This document shows positions 24,217-34,020 of a DNA stretch of 64,000 bases, one piece after another (the stretch's first letter is position 1; each line of letters opens with the position of its first letter). The notes below the pieces were generated by a model that was not told the DNA's origin, did not search any database, and was given only the letters and a program-made list of their open reading frames with translations. Made by a program: the position numbers and the translations under genes. This DNA comes from Hyphomicrobiales bacterium. Lineage in GTDB: Bacteria > Pseudomonadota > Alphaproteobacteria > Rhizobiales > Rhizobiaceae. The stretch spans positions 62,001 through 126,000 of the forward strand of contig UBTF01000012.1 of assembly GCA_900468285.1 (NCBI GenBank), in the 5' to 3' direction.

Positions 24217-26301
24217 ATGGCCCAGTTCGGTTCCACAATTTTACCCGGCGACTTTACTCGCCTTGGCGCCAATTTCGATGGTGACGGCGTCAATTTTGCA
24301 ATCTTCAGCGCCCATGCCGAACGTATTGAATTGTGCCTCTTCGATGAGAGCGGCAAAACCGAAATCGAACGCATCACCCTGCCCGAATTCACCAATGAAA
24401 TCTGGCACGGCTATATTCCCGGTCTGAAGCCCGGCGCGCTCTACGGTTACCGTGTACATGGGCCCTACGATCCCGAAAACGGCCACCGCTTTAACCCGAA
24501 CAAGCTGCTTGTTGACCCTTATGCGCGCGAACTCGTCGGTGATATCGACTGGGGCACGGAGCAATTCGGCTACAAGCTGGATGCCGAAGAAAAAGATCTC
24601 TCCTTCGATGAGAGTGACAGCGCCTCCAAAATGCCGAAATGCCGTGTGGTTGATCCCTCGGCCTATGATTGGGCCGGAGATAGCAAGCCGAACGTCCCGT
24701 GGTCCAAGACGATCTTTTACGAGACACACGTCAAGGGTTTCACGCAGCTGCACCCGAAGATTTCCGAACAGCTTCGCGGTACCTATGAGGGTTTGGGCGA
24801 CAAGGAAATTGTGGATTATATCAAAAGCCTCGGCGTCACCTCCGTAGAGCTTCTGCCCATCCACTACTTCCCGGATGATTCCCATCTTCTTGAGAAGGGT
24901 CTGAAGAACTTCTGGGGCTACAATTCACTGGCTTTCTTTGCCCCCGCCTCGCGCTACTACGGGCCAAAGGGCATGGCAGGCTTTCGCGACATGGTCCGGG
25001 CTTTCCATGATGGCGGCATCGAGGTAATCCTGGACGTTGTGTATAACCACACAGCTGAAGGTAATGAGATGGGCCCGACCCTCTCCTTCAAGGGCATCGA
25101 CAACTTCTCCTATTACCGCACGATGCCAGACCAGCCGCGTTATTATATTAATGACACTGGCACGGGAAACACCGTCAACACATCACACCCGCGCGTCCTG
25201 CAGCTTGTAACCGACTCGCTGCGCTACTGGGCTGATGACATGCATATCGATGGTTTCCGCTTCGATCTGGGCACGATCCTTGGACGTGAGCCGGAAGGCT
25301 TTGACCAGCGTGGCGGTTTCTTCGACGCGGTTGGTCAGGATCCTGTGCTGTCCAGGCTGAAGCTGGTCGGAGAGCCCTGGGATATCGGTCCGGGTGGCTA
25401 TCAGGTCGGCGGCTTCCCACCGGGCTGGGCGGAGTGGAACGACAAGTATCGCGATACTGTCCGCGAATACTGGAAGGACGAAGATGGCACAGCGGGCGAC
25501 TTCGCCGCTCGCGTTCTCGGCTCAGGCGATGTCTACGACTTGCGTGGTCGCAGGCCATGGTCCAGCGTCAACTTCATCACCGCGCATGACGGCTTCACCC
25601 TTAACGACCTCGTTTCCTATAACGAGAAGCACAATAATGCGAACGGGGAAGACAACAACGACGGTCATAACGACAACCGCAGTTTCAATTACGGTGTCGA
25701 AGGCCCGACCGATGATGAAAACATCACCGCGGTGCGTGACCGCCAGAAGCGAAACTTCCTTGCCACCCTCCTGCTTTCCCATGGAACGCCGATGCTCCTG
25801 GCGGGCGATGAGTTTGGTCGCAGCCAGATGGGCAACAATAACGGCTATTGCCAAGACAGCGAGTTGAGCTGGGTCCATTGGGAAAATCTCCCAGCAAGCG
25901 CGGAAGCCCTGCGCAGCTTTACGGCAAGGCTTATCGAACTGCGCCAGACGCATTCGATCCTGCGTCGAGACAGCTGGAGAGACGGCACCCATGCCACATG
26001 GCTTAATCCCGGCGGTGGCGAGCAGACGCAGGAGCAGTGGGAAGACCTCGGCAGCACCACGCTCGGTCTGCGACTGACAAGCGGCGGCCAAATGGGTGAC
26101 GACGCTGCGGAAGAATGGAAGGACGTATTGATCCTGTTCAACCCGCATGACGGTGCCGTGGAATTCAAGTTGCCGGATGCAGATCATGGCTGGGCGATCG
26201 AGCTAACGACCGCTGATCCTGACGCGCCCTCGAACAACATCGCCAACGGCGAAATCTACACGGCCGAAGGCCGCAGCCTGGTACTGCTTCGCGCAGCATA
26301 A
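24217..26301 (+). CDS. glgX: glycogen debranching enzyme (isoamylase type)
   Basis: The enzyme cleaves alpha-1,6 branches of glycogen. The 694-residue protein has an N-terminal carbohydrate-binding fold (LGANFDGDGVNFAIFSAHAE), then a GH13 barrel: VILDVVYNHTAEG (region I), DGFRFDLGTILGRE (region II, nucleophile Asp), KLVGEPWDIGPGGYQVGGFP (region III, acid Glu) and FITAHDGFTLNDLV (region IV). ATG 24217 follows ACGAGG; earlier ATGs lie in the upstream terminator. No other glycogen gene is nearby, so it stands apart from a glg operon. Confidence 0.95.
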   Translation: MAQFGSTILPGDFTRLGANFDGDGVNFAIFSAHAERIELCLFDESGKTEIERITLPEFTNEIWHGYIPGLKPGALYGYRVHGPYDPENGHRFNPNKLLVDPYARELVGDIDWGTEQFGYKLDAEEKDLSFDESDSASKMPKCRVVDPSAYDWAGDSKPNVPWSKTIFYETHVKGFTQLHPKISEQLRGTYEGLGDKEIVDYIKSLGVTSVELLPIHYFPDDSHLLEKGLKNFWGYNSLAFFAPASRYYGPKGMAGFRDMVRAFHDGGIEVILDVVYNHTAEGNEMGPTLSFKGIDNFSYYRTMPDQPRYYINDTGTGNTVNTSHPRVLQLVTDSLRYWADDMHIDGFRFDLGTILGREPEGFDQRGGFFDAVGQDPVLSRLKLVGEPWDIGPGGYQVGGFPPGWAEWNDKYRDTVREYWKDEDGTAGDFAARVLGSGDVYDLRGRRPWSSVNFITAHDGFTLNDLVSYNEKHNNANGEDNNDGHNDNRSFNYGVEGPTDDENITAVRDRQKRNFLATLLLSHGTPMLLAGDEFGRSQMGNNNGYCQDSELSWVHWENLPASAEALRSFTARLIELRQTHSILRRDSWRDGTHATWLNPGGGEQTQEQWEDLGSTTLGLRLTSGGQMGDDAAEEWKDVLILFNPHDGAVEFKLPDADHGWAIELTTADPDAPSNNIANGEIYTAEGRSLVLLRAA

Positions 26302-26322
26302 GTTCTGGGTCAGACGAATGAG

Positions 26323-26348
26323 AAACGCCGGAGGAAACTCCGGCGTTT
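26323..26348. terminator. shared terminator of glgX and the response regulator gene
   Basis: An 11-bp perfect stem (AAACGCCGGAG/CTCCGGCGTTT) with the tetraloop GAAA. T runs are present in both directions, between convergent genes. Confidence 0.9.
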
Positions 26349-26356
26349 TGCTTTGA

Positions 26357-26782
26357 CTATTGAAGGGATTGCGTGCCAGCCAGACGGATACCCCGTTTTT
26401 TCCGCACCTGTTCCTTAGAGGCAATGGCGGCCTTAAGCGCGAAGAAAATGTCGTCGAAATGGTAGGGCTTGCTAAAAAAGCGTGCGTCGCTTGGCAACTC
26501 CAGAGCATCCGGCGCATGACCGCCAGATGTCACGATCACGGAAATATGCTCCTGGCAGTTATTCAGCATCTGTACCAGATCCAGCCCGGAGAGGCCGCCC
26601 GGCATATCGATATCGGTAATGACCGCCGATATCTGCGGCACCTTACCGATCACGGCGACAGCCTCAAGAACGTTGGACGCTTCAAGCACGGTATAACCCG
26701 CCTCTTCGAGCGCATCCGCAAGGGTAAATCTCAGAATCGGTTCGTCGTCTACGACCAGTACGGTCAGGCCAACTTCATGCAT
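26357..26782 (-). CDS. single-domain response regulator
   Basis: From ATG 26782 the protein has 141 residues and is one receiver domain: the acidic pair in VLVVDDEPILRF, phosphoacceptor Asp57 in VITDIDMPGG, Thr/Ser in VIVTSGG and the conserved Lys in FFSKPYHFDDI. There is no DNA-binding output, so it probably relays phosphate or binds a partner, as CheY-like or Sma0114-like proteins do. No histidine kinase gene is adjacent. The C-terminal tail is basic. Confidence 0.92.
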   Translation of the reverse strand: MHEVGLTVLVVDDEPILRFTLADALEEAGYTVLEASNVLEAVAVIGKVPQISAVITDIDMPGGLSGLDLVQMLNNCQEHISVIVTSGGHAPDALELPSDARFFSKPYHFDDIFFALKAAIASKEQVRKKRGIRLAGTQSLQ

Positions 26783-26948
26783 ACGCAATACTCCGCTCGA
26801 AGGCACCTGGCAGGAACGGCAATGCCATTCTTGGGCAACCCGATGCTGAAACAAAAGATGAAGCGGCGGTCTGTGATGTCGTCCGCCATTTCATCACGTC
26901 GATAGAACGCGCAACTCGGCGATAGTGCTGAAAGGCTGCGCCGAAAAA

Positions 26949-26977
26949 TTGAAAACAATATTAATAAAATGCAAAAT
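26949..26977 (+). promoter_or_regulatory. sigma-70-like promoter of the candidate small RNA
   Basis: TTGAAA (26949-26954), a 17-base spacer, then CAAAAT (26972-26977) in an AT-rich stretch. This places a start near 26984. Confidence 0.4.
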
Positions 26978-26983
26978 ATCGGT

Positions 26984-27068
26984 AGGAGCTCCCGGACGGG
27001 AGCCTGCCCTCCTGAGCACGCTGCCTTAGCTGACGGTCGTCAAGACCATCCACCAGCTGTTGTTTTTT
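26984..27068 (+). ncRNA. candidate small RNA with exposed CCCTCCT
   Basis: About 85 bases. A tight first hairpin (GCTCCC/GGGAGC with loop GGAC, about 26988-27003) is followed by an unpaired CTGCCCTCCTGAG stretch that could pair with Shine-Dalgarno sequences. A weaker hairpin (AGCTG...CAGCT with an inner GGTC/GACC) then leads into a run of seven T residues. A promoter-like sequence lies upstream. No named family is assigned. Confidence 0.45.
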
Positions 27069-27178
27069 TGACAGGAGATCAACGCCGTCGTATCTTGCGC
27101 TGCAAGTGTCGCAAATGAGATATACAGCGGACCTTTTCCAAGCAAGGAATTGCGTTTCCGCAATGGAGCATGGTCATA

Positions 27179-28219
27179 ATGAGCAAAACTCCTCCCAAGA
27201 AACGCACTGTCGTCTTTTTCATGGTCCCGCAGTTCACCATGCTGCCTTTCACGGCGGCGGTGGAAACGCTGCGCATCGCCAACCGTATGCTCGGCTATGC
27301 CGCCTATGAGTGGCGCCTTGCCTCTGCCGATGGCGAGAAGGTTGCCTCATCCAGCGGAATTGCACTGGAGGCCAACACGTCGCTGGCAGAAGAGCGCAAA
27401 TCGGTCAGCGGAGAAAACCGCCCGAACATGGTGCTGATCTGTTCCGGCATCGATATCGAGCAATATAGCAACAAATCCGTGAATGCCTGGCTGCGGGAAG
27501 CCAACAATCGCGGCATTGCGGTGGGCAGCCTCTGTACCGGCGCACATGTGCTGGCGCAGGCCGGCCTGTTAAATGGCAAACGCTGCGCCATTCACTGGGA
27601 AAACCTGCCCGGCTTTTCCGAAGCCTTTCCCCAGGTTGAGGTCTATGCCGATCTCTATGAAGTCGACAGCAACATCTACACCTGCGCTGGCGGCACCGCG
27701 TCTCTGGACATGATGCTCAACCTCATCGGTCAGGATTTCGGCGAAAACCTCGTCAACCGCGTTTGCGAACAGCAACTGACAGACCGCGTTCGCAACCCCC
27801 ATGACCGCCAGCGCCTACCACTGCGCGCGCGCCTGGGCGTACAGAATGATAAGGTCCTCTCGATTATCGAGTTAATGGAGAGCAATCTTTCGGAGCCTCT
27901 GTCGCTTCTCGATATAGCCGAAGATGCCGATCTTTCCCGCCGTCAGGTGGAGCGGCTTTTTCGTCAGGAAATGGGACGATCGCCCGCCCGCTACTATCTG
28001 GAGATCCGTCTGGACCGTGCGCGCCATCTGCTCGTCCAGTCCGCCATGCCCGTGGTTGAAGTTGCGGTGGCCTGCGGCTTTGTCTCCGCGTCCCATTTCT
28101 CCAAATGCTATCGGGAAATCTACAATCGCACCCCGCAACAGGAACGCGCTGAACGCAAGCTGGTGATGAGTGCCTCTCGCATGGCGGCTGTCGCCAGCCA
28201 CGGCAAGCCCGCGCATTAG
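27179..28219 (+). CDS. GlxA family transcriptional regulator (DJ-1/PfpI + AraC)
   Basis: The protein has an N-terminal DJ-1/PfpI-like domain (about residues 10-190), with the nucleophile-elbow Cys in VGSLCTGAHVLAQAGLL, and a C-terminal AraC/XylS double helix-turn-helix (LSLLDIAEDADLSRRQVERLF and VVEVAVACGFVSASHFSKCYRE). Members of this architecture regulate catabolic genes, such as those for choline, carnitine or arginine, and probably sense a small metabolite. ATG 27179 follows GGAG at 9 bases; ATG 27170 is too close to it. Its stop overlaps the stop of the convergent nnr gene by four bases. Confidence 0.94.
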   Translation: MSKTPPKKRTVVFFMVPQFTMLPFTAAVETLRIANRMLGYAAYEWRLASADGEKVASSSGIALEANTSLAEERKSVSGENRPNMVLICSGIDIEQYSNKSVNAWLREANNRGIAVGSLCTGAHVLAQAGLLNGKRCAIHWENLPGFSEAFPQVEVYADLYEVDSNIYTCAGGTASLDMMLNLIGQDFGENLVNRVCEQQLTDRVRNPHDRQRLPLRARLGVQNDKVLSIIELMESNLSEPLSLLDIAEDADLSRRQVERLFRQEMGRSPARYYLEIRLDRARHLLVQSAMPVVEVAVACGFVSASHFSKCYREIYNRTPQQERAERKLVMSASRMAAVASHGKPAH

Positions 28220-29691
28220 GGCTGAAAAGGCCGAACCGCCGCAGCCAGATCTTCGGCGGTAAGCCCCGGCCCCAATTTCTGTGCGGTTTCGCCGTGAAGC
28301 CAGACGGCGGCAGCAGCCGCCTCAAAGGCCGGAACCTGCTGCGCCAGAAGACCGCCTGCAATCCCTGCCAAAACATCACCAGAACCAGCCGTTGCCAGAT
28401 AGGCCGGCGCATTGGCGTTGATGACGGCTCGACCATCCGGGGCCGCAACGACCGTATCTGCCCCCTTGTAGACAATGACGGCGTTGCAGGCAGCGGCTGC
28501 CGCTTGTGCCTTTTCCACCTTGCCAAGTGTCTTATCCGCAGCAATGTCAGGGAACAGCCGCGCGAACTCTCCTTCGTGCGGCGTCAGGATACGCGGCGCA
28601 TTGGCCGCGAAAAGGTCAAACAATCTCTGCGGCTCATCCTTGAACGCCGTTATGCCGTCCGCATCCAGCACCAGAGCCTTGTCACGCAACAGGGACACAA
28701 AGGCCCGAGCCCTATCAAGATCGCCAAAGCCAGGGCCGAGCACATAGGTCGCGTGGCGTTTATCATCGCGCCAGTCGATCAATCCCTCTTTCGTTTCGAT
28801 GCCGGATACCATCACGGCAGTCAAAGATGCGGACAGAGCCCCAAGCGCTTCGTGCGGCGCCGCCACCGTCACGATTCCAGCCCCGGCGCGAAAACCTGCC
28901 ATCGCAGTCATTCGCGCAGCGCCTGTAGCATGGGACGGACCTGAAAATACGGTCAGATGTCCACGCTTGAATTTGTGCGTTTCTCCATCCGGCTTCGGGA
29001 ACGCAGCGGCCCACACGCTTGGATGATTTTCAAAGATCGACGCGCACCCCTCCATGAGAATACGGCGAGGAATGCCGATATCGAAGACCTCCATGTCTCC
29101 GCATAGTGACCGTCCCGGCATCAGCACATGGCCCGGCTTGCGCGCCATGAAGGTAACCGTGCGCTGCGCCTGAAATGCCCTGCCAAGAGGGATGCCACGC
29201 TTGCCGCAGAGCCCGGAAGGCAGATCGACGGCTATCACCGGCAAGGCCGCGCGCTCGATATCGGCGATGATATCTGCGACCTGCGGCGGCACATCTCGCG
29301 ATAGGCCCGCTCCGAAGATTGCATCGATCACGACATCACCCGCAATGGGTCGGTAGTCGCCAAGAGGAGTAAAGGACATTCCGACGCAATCGAAGGCCTG
29401 CTTTGCCGCGCCTTTCAATCTGCCAATATCGCCAAAGACGTAAACGGCAACCTCAGCACCGCTTTCTTTCAGGGCGCGTGCAGCAACGAAACCATCGCCG
29501 CCATTGTTACCGACACCGCAGAGAACGACAAAGCGCAGCGCCTGGGGATAATGCGCAAGGGCGCTGGCCGCGACCGCCTGCCCCGCTCGCTCCATCAGCG
29601 CGGCAACAGAGATGCCGCTTTCTTCTGCACGTTTATCAACACGTGCCATGGCGTCGGGTTCTATCAGGGCGTAGTTCAGCAATGACATCAT
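28216..29691 (-). CDS. nnr: bifunctional NAD(P)HX epimerase / ADP-dependent dehydratase
   Basis: This enzyme repairs hydrated NADH and NADPH. The N-terminal half (about residues 1-215) is the YjeF_N epimerase: VVLCGVGNNGGDGFVAARAL, and DVVIDAIFGAGLSRDVP. The C-terminal half is the ribokinase-like dehydratase: FSGPSHATGAARMTAMAGFRAG, the segment RILTPHEGEFARLFP and the closing AGSGDVLAGIAGGLLAQ with the catalytic Asp. Two ATGs in a row follow an upstream GTG codon; the ATG at 29691 or 29688 is the likely start. It is convergent with the GlxA-type regulator. Confidence 0.95.
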   Translation of the reverse strand: MMSLLNYALIEPDAMARVDKRAEESGISVAALMERAGQAVAASALAHYPQALRFVVLCGVGNNGGDGFVAARALKESGAEVAVYVFGDIGRLKGAAKQAFDCVGMSFTPLGDYRPIAGDVVIDAIFGAGLSRDVPPQVADIIADIERAALPVIAVDLPSGLCGKRGIPLGRAFQAQRTVTFMARKPGHVLMPGRSLCGDMEVFDIGIPRRILMEGCASIFENHPSVWAAAFPKPDGETHKFKRGHLTVFSGPSHATGAARMTAMAGFRAGAGIVTVAAPHEALGALSASLTAVMVSGIETKEGLIDWRDDKRHATYVLGPGFGDLDRARAFVSLLRDKALVLDADGITAFKDEPQRLFDLFAANAPRILTPHEGEFARLFPDIAADKTLGKVEKAQAAAAACNAVIVYKGADTVVAAPDGRAVINANAPAYLATAGSGDVLAGIAGGLLAQQVPAFEAAAAAVWLHGETAQKLGPGLTAEDLAAAVRPFQP

Positions 29692-30376
<685 letters not shown>

Positions 30377-30442
30377 AAATACGAAACCCGGCAAATGCTG
30401 GGGCTTCGCCTTGTTATCAAAACACTCAAGGAAAAGTTTCAA

Positions 30443-31852
30443 ATGACGACTGCAAACGATATTCTCAAGCAGATTAAGGACAACGACGTAAAGTTCGTGG
30501 ACCTGCGCTTCACTGACCCAAAGGGCAAGCTGCACCACGTCACCATGGATATTGCCTGCGTCGACGAAGACATGTTTACCGATGGCGTCATGTTCGACGG
30601 CTCGTCGATCGGTGGCTGGAAGGCAATCAATGAGTCCGACATGGTGTTGATGCCTGACACGGGAACGGTTCACATGGACCCGTTCTTCGCGCAGTCCACC
30701 ATGGTTATTCTCTGCGACATTCTCGACCCCGTCTCCGGCGAGTCCTATAACCGCGACCCACGCGGCACAGCCAAGAAGGCCGAAGCCTACCTCAAGGCCT
30801 CCGGTATCGGCGATACCGTGTTCGTTGGTCCTGAGCCTGAATTCTTCGTATTCGACGACGTGAAGTACAAGGCCGACCCATACAACACAGGCTTCAAGCT
30901 TGATTCCTCCGAACTGCCATCCAACGACGACACGGACTACGAGACCGGCAACCTGGGTCACCGTCCGCGCGTCAAGGGCGGTTACTTCCCGGTTCCTCCT
31001 GTCGACAGCCTTCAGGACATGCGTTCTGAAATGCTGACCGTTCTCGGCGAAATGGGCGTTGTCGTTGAAAAGCACCACCACGAGGTCGCGTCCGCGCAGC
31101 ACGAGCTGGGTGTGAAGTTCGACACGATGGTTTCCAGCGCCGACAAGATGCAGATCTACAAGTACGTCGTGCATCAGGTCGCCAATGCCTACGGCAAGAC
31201 CGCAACCTTCATGCCAAAGCCGATCTTTGGCGATAACGGTTCCGGCATGCACGTTCACCAGTCCATCTGGAAGGGTGGCAAGCCAACCTTTGCCGGCGAC
31301 GAATATGCAGGCCTGTCTGAAACCTGCCTTTACTACATTGGCGGTATTATCAAGCACGCCAAGGCCATCAACGCGTTTACGAACCCTACGACTAACTCCT
31401 ACAAGCGTCTGGTTCCAGGCTACGAAGCACCGGTTCTGCTGGCTTACTCCGCGCGTAACCGCTCTGCATCCTGCCGCATTCCTTTCGGCTCCAACCCGAA
31501 GGCAAAGCGCGTCGAAGTCCGTTTCCCGGATCCAGCACAGAACCCGTATCTCGGCTTTGCCGCCATGCTGATGGCTGGTCTCGACGGCATCAAGAACAAG
31601 ATCCATCCCGGCAAGCCTATGGACAAGGACCTCTACGACCTGCCTGCAAAGGAACTGAAGAAGATCCCGACAGTTTGCGGCTCGCTGCGTGAAGCGCTTG
31701 AAAGCCTCGACAAGGACCGCAAGTTCCTGACCGCTGGCGGCGTTTTCGATGACGACCAGATCGATGCCTTCATCGAACTGAAGATGCAGGAAGTCATGCG
31801 TTTCGAAATGACCCCTCACCCGGTCGAATTCGACATGTACTACTCGGCCTGA
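30443..31852 (+). CDS. glnA: glutamine synthetase type I
   Basis: GlnA joins ammonia and glutamate in the cytoplasm. The 469-residue length is that of the dodecameric class I-beta enzymes. Visible elements: [27 protein letters not shown] (Asp-latch region), the metal-binding [13 protein letters not shown], the ATP-site segment [15 protein letters not shown] and NRSASCRIP. The adenylylation site Tyr398 sits in [11 protein letters not shown]. The gene follows glnB in the same operon and ends with a hairpin terminator. Confidence 0.98.
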   Translation: MTTANDILKQIKDNDVKFVDLRFTDPKGKLHHVTMDIACVDEDMFTDGVMFDGSSIGGWKAINESDMVLMPDTGTVHMDPFFAQSTMVILCDILDPVSGESYNRDPRGTAKKAEAYLKASGIGDTVFVGPEPEFFVFDDVKYKADPYNTGFKLDSSELPSNDDTDYETGNLGHRPRVKGGYFPVPPVDSLQDMRSEMLTVLGEMGVVVEKHHHEVASAQHELGVKFDTMVSSADKMQIYKYVVHQVANAYGKTATFMPKPIFGDNGSGMHVHQSIWKGGKPTFAGDEYAGLSETCLYYIGGIIKHAKAINAFTNPTTNSYKRLVPGYEAPVLLAYSARNRSASCRIPFGSNPKAKRVEVRFPDPAQNPYLGFAAMLMAGLDGIKNKIHPGKPMDKDLYDLPAKELKKIPTVCGSLREALESLDKDRKFLTAGGVFDDDQIDAFIELKMQEVMRFEMTPHPVEFDMYYSA

Positions 31853-31864
31853 TCGGCTTACAGG

Positions 31865-31890
31865 AAAGGCGCCTCAAAGGGCGCCTTTCT
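31865..31890 (+). terminator. terminator after glnA
   Basis: A 9-bp stem (AAAGGCGCC/GGCGCCTTT) with a 6-base loop, then TTTCTCTTT. The T run is interrupted. Confidence 0.75.
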
Positions 31891-31966
31891 CTTTCGGAGG
31901 TGCATGTCAACGGGTGTGCCTGCCATCCCATCACCGCGTTGATAATGCAGCCCTGCCGGAAAATTC

Positions 31967-32893
31967 ATGTCTTCAGCACCAGCCACCGCCCCTCGCCTGC
32001 GAGACTGGTTGATATTCCTTGCGGTTCCCTTCTTCTTTTCAAGCAATGTCATCTTCGGTCGCGGCGTCATCGGCGAAGTCTCGCCCTTCACGACGGCATT
32101 CCTGCGCTGGTTTTTCTCGGCTGTATTGGTAGCGCCCTTTGTCGTTAGCGACTGGCGTGCCTGCTGGAACTTCGTCCGACAGAGAACCGCGCTATGGCTC
32201 ATTCTCGGTTTTCTGGGCATGGGCATCTGTGGCGGCGTTGTCTATTGGGCCCTCACCCTCACCTCAGCCGCCAATGGCACGTTGATCTATACGACCTCTT
32301 CCCTGTTCATTATCCTGTTCCAACGCATTCTCTACGGACGCGCCATCAGTCGTCTGGAAGTGGTGGGCATGGTTGTTGCATTTTCGGGCGTCGTCGCAAT
32401 CGTGTTGAAGGGCGATCCGGCTCAATTGCTTCATCTCGACTTCAATCTCGGCGATATCGCCATTCTCGTAGCCTCGGTGTCCTTCGCGATCTATTCGCTG
32501 CTGCTGCGTGATCCCGCCGCCAGGGAAATGACGTCTCTCAGCCTTTTCACATTGATTGCTCTCTCCGGCGCGCTTGTTCTGATACCACCAGCAGCCATTG
32601 AGGTTGCCCAAGGCGGAATGCTGCCGGCATCGCTCACGGCCTGGGCGAAGATTGCGGGCATCATCGTCTTCGCGTCGATCTTTGCATTCTACTGCTTCAC
32701 CCACACCGTGCGGGTGTTTGGCCCGGCCACTGCAGGAATAACGCTCTACATGATGCCGCCGGTTTCGATCGTCATGGCAGTCGTGTTTCTAGGAGAGCAG
32801 TTCGAAGATTATCATGCCCTCGGCATCGTGCTGGTAACGGGTGGCGTGGTGCTGGCCACAGCTCCACTTGAAAAGTTACGGCGCAGGCATTGA
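31967..32893 (+). CDS. EamA/DMT family permease
   Basis: This is a 308-residue inner-membrane protein with ten likely helices in two EamA repeats. The first repeat begins at LIFLAVPFFFSSNVIFGRG and contains ALTLTSAANGTLIYTTSSLFIILF; the second begins at IAILVASVSFAIYSLLLRDPA and contains PATAGITLYMMPPVSIVMAVVFLGE. The family exports metabolites, amino acids or drugs; no substrate is implied here. It is a single gene between glnA and hspQ. Confidence 0.9.
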   Translation: MSSAPATAPRLRDWLIFLAVPFFFSSNVIFGRGVIGEVSPFTTAFLRWFFSAVLVAPFVVSDWRACWNFVRQRTALWLILGFLGMGICGGVVYWALTLTSAANGTLIYTTSSLFIILFQRILYGRAISRLEVVGMVVAFSGVVAIVLKGDPAQLLHLDFNLGDIAILVASVSFAIYSLLLRDPAAREMTSLSLFTLIALSGALVLIPPAAIEVAQGGMLPASLTAWAKIAGIIVFASIFAFYCFTHTVRVFGPATAGITLYMMPPVSIVMAVVFLGEQFEDYHALGIVLVTGGVVLATAPLEKLRRRH

Positions 32894-32910
32894 GTATTGA
32901 CACAAGATAT

Positions 32911-32938
32911 CTTGATATTTTGATATTTTACCCCAAAT
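32911..32938 (+). promoter_or_regulatory. heat-shock (RpoH) promoter of hspQ
   Basis: CTTGATA, a 13-base AT-rich spacer, then CCCCAAAT fits the sigma-32 pattern CTTGAAA / CCCCATNT. It ends 26 bases before the hspQ start. Confidence 0.72.
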
Positions 32939-32963
32939 TGTATGGGGAAAGGATGTTCATGCC

Positions 32964-33293
32964 ATGAAACAAAGAGACGCAAAATTTACGATTGGCGAGG
33001 TTGTTCGCCACAAGGTGTTTCCGTTCCGCGGTGTGGTATTTGACGTAGACCCCGAATACGCAAACACCGAAGAATGGTGGAATGCCATTCCAGCGGAAAT
33101 CCGCCCCGATCGCGACCAGCCGTTTTACCACCTGCTGGCCGAGAACGACGAGACGGAGTATGTCGCCTATGTATCGGAACAGAACCTGATACACGATGAG
33201 AGCGACCAACCGCTGCGCAATCCGAACATCACCCGCATATTCGACAAGGCGCCAAATGGCGGATTGCGTGCCAAGGCTGCAATGACCCACTGA
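32964..33293 (+). CDS. hspQ: heat shock protein HspQ
   Basis: The 109-residue protein matches the HspQ/YccV family: FTIGEVVRHKVFPFRGVVFDVDPEY, then WWNAIPAEIRPDRDQPFYHLLAEN and YVAYVSEQNLI. In enterobacteria HspQ is a Lon protease substrate and enhancer and binds hemimethylated DNA. Here the family hallmark is intact and the gene lies behind an RpoH-type promoter, supporting heat induction. It ends with a shared terminator. Confidence 0.95.
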   Translation: MKQRDAKFTIGEVVRHKVFPFRGVVFDVDPEYANTEEWWNAIPAEIRPDRDQPFYHLLAENDETEYVAYVSEQNLIHDESDQPLRNPNITRIFDKAPNGGLRAKAAMTH

Positions 33294-33324
33294 TTTCTCA
33301 GTGAAGCCAAGTCCAAGTCAAAAT

Positions 33325-33354
33325 AAAACCGGCCCTGAAACAAGGCCGGTTTTT
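33325..33354. terminator. bidirectional terminator between hspQ and the IalB gene
   Basis: A 10-bp stem (AAAACCGGCC/GGCCGGTTTT) with a 9-base loop. T runs are present both ways. Confidence 0.88.
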
Positions 33355-33372
33355 CTGTATCTGGATGATGTC

Positions 33373-34020
33373 TTAGTTTGCAGGCTTGGTCTTGGCAGCG
33401 TCCTGCGCAGCTTCCAGCTTCTTGCGGGCTTCCTCAGCCTTCTTCTGCATTCCTTCCTGGAGGGAACGCTGGCTTTCAGCAAGCTGGGACTGGGTGATTG
33501 GCTGACCGTCATAGGCACCTGTGAAGCCGCTGAGCGCGATCTTGATCGGGTTTGGCGCACGGCGGAAGTTGATCGACGTGAAAACGATCTCGGTGCCCTT
33601 CTTCATGCTGGCGATCATGGCGTCCGTCAGCGGCACTTCGGCGGTGCACTTGTCGGGAAGGCAGACGGCGTAATCAAGCTTCTGACCCTTGCCACCGTCG
33701 ATCTGCATCATGACGCCAGGAGGCAGGAGACGCGCGGTCGGCACGGAAACCTGCAGAAGCTTGCGGTTGACCTTGCCTTCAACGCTGATGAGGCCAACAG
33801 CCGTGATCATCTGACCGTTCTGGGCGAGAACGACGTTCTGCACAACGCAAACATCATTGTCTTCCTGCTTGCTGCATGTCTTGAACCAGCCAAGTGGCGG
33901 CGAGCCAGCCGGTGCGGCAGCCTGCTGAGCCTGAGATACGGCTGGAGCAGACACGGCACCCAGCGAAAGAACGAGAGCAGACAAGCCTGCACGGGTGAAT
34001 GTGTTTGCGAATTTCGTCAT
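33373..34020 (-). CDS. invasion-associated locus B (IalB) family periplasmic protein
   Basis: From ATG 34020, with GGAG upstream, the protein has 215 residues. A signal peptide (MTKFANTFTRAGLSALVLSL, cleavage near SQAQQA) precedes an IalB core: GWFKTCSKQEDNDVCVVQN, the LLPPGVMMQIDGGK segment and the second cysteine pair CLPDKCTAEVP. A Lys/Ala-rich helical tail ends the protein. IalB proteins were named from Bartonella entry into red cells, but free-living rhizobia carry them widely, so a general envelope role is likelier here. Confidence 0.93.
   Translation of the reverse strand: MTKFANTFTRAGLSALVLSLGAVSAPAVSQAQQAAAPAGSPPLGWFKTCSKQEDNDVCVVQNVVLAQNGQMITAVGLISVEGKVNRKLLQVSVPTARLLPPGVMMQIDGGKGQKLDYAVCLPDKCTAEVPLTDAMIASMKKGTEIVFTSINFRRAPNPIKIALSGFTGAYDGQPITQSQLAESQRSLQEGMQKKAEEARKKLEAAQDAAKTKPAN

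Larger units (their letters stand above)
26783..27178. other. intergenic region with candidate small RNA
   Basis: About 396 bases between divergent regulator genes. Aside from the candidate RNA at 26984-27068, I see no coding frame worth calling. Confidence 0.5.
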
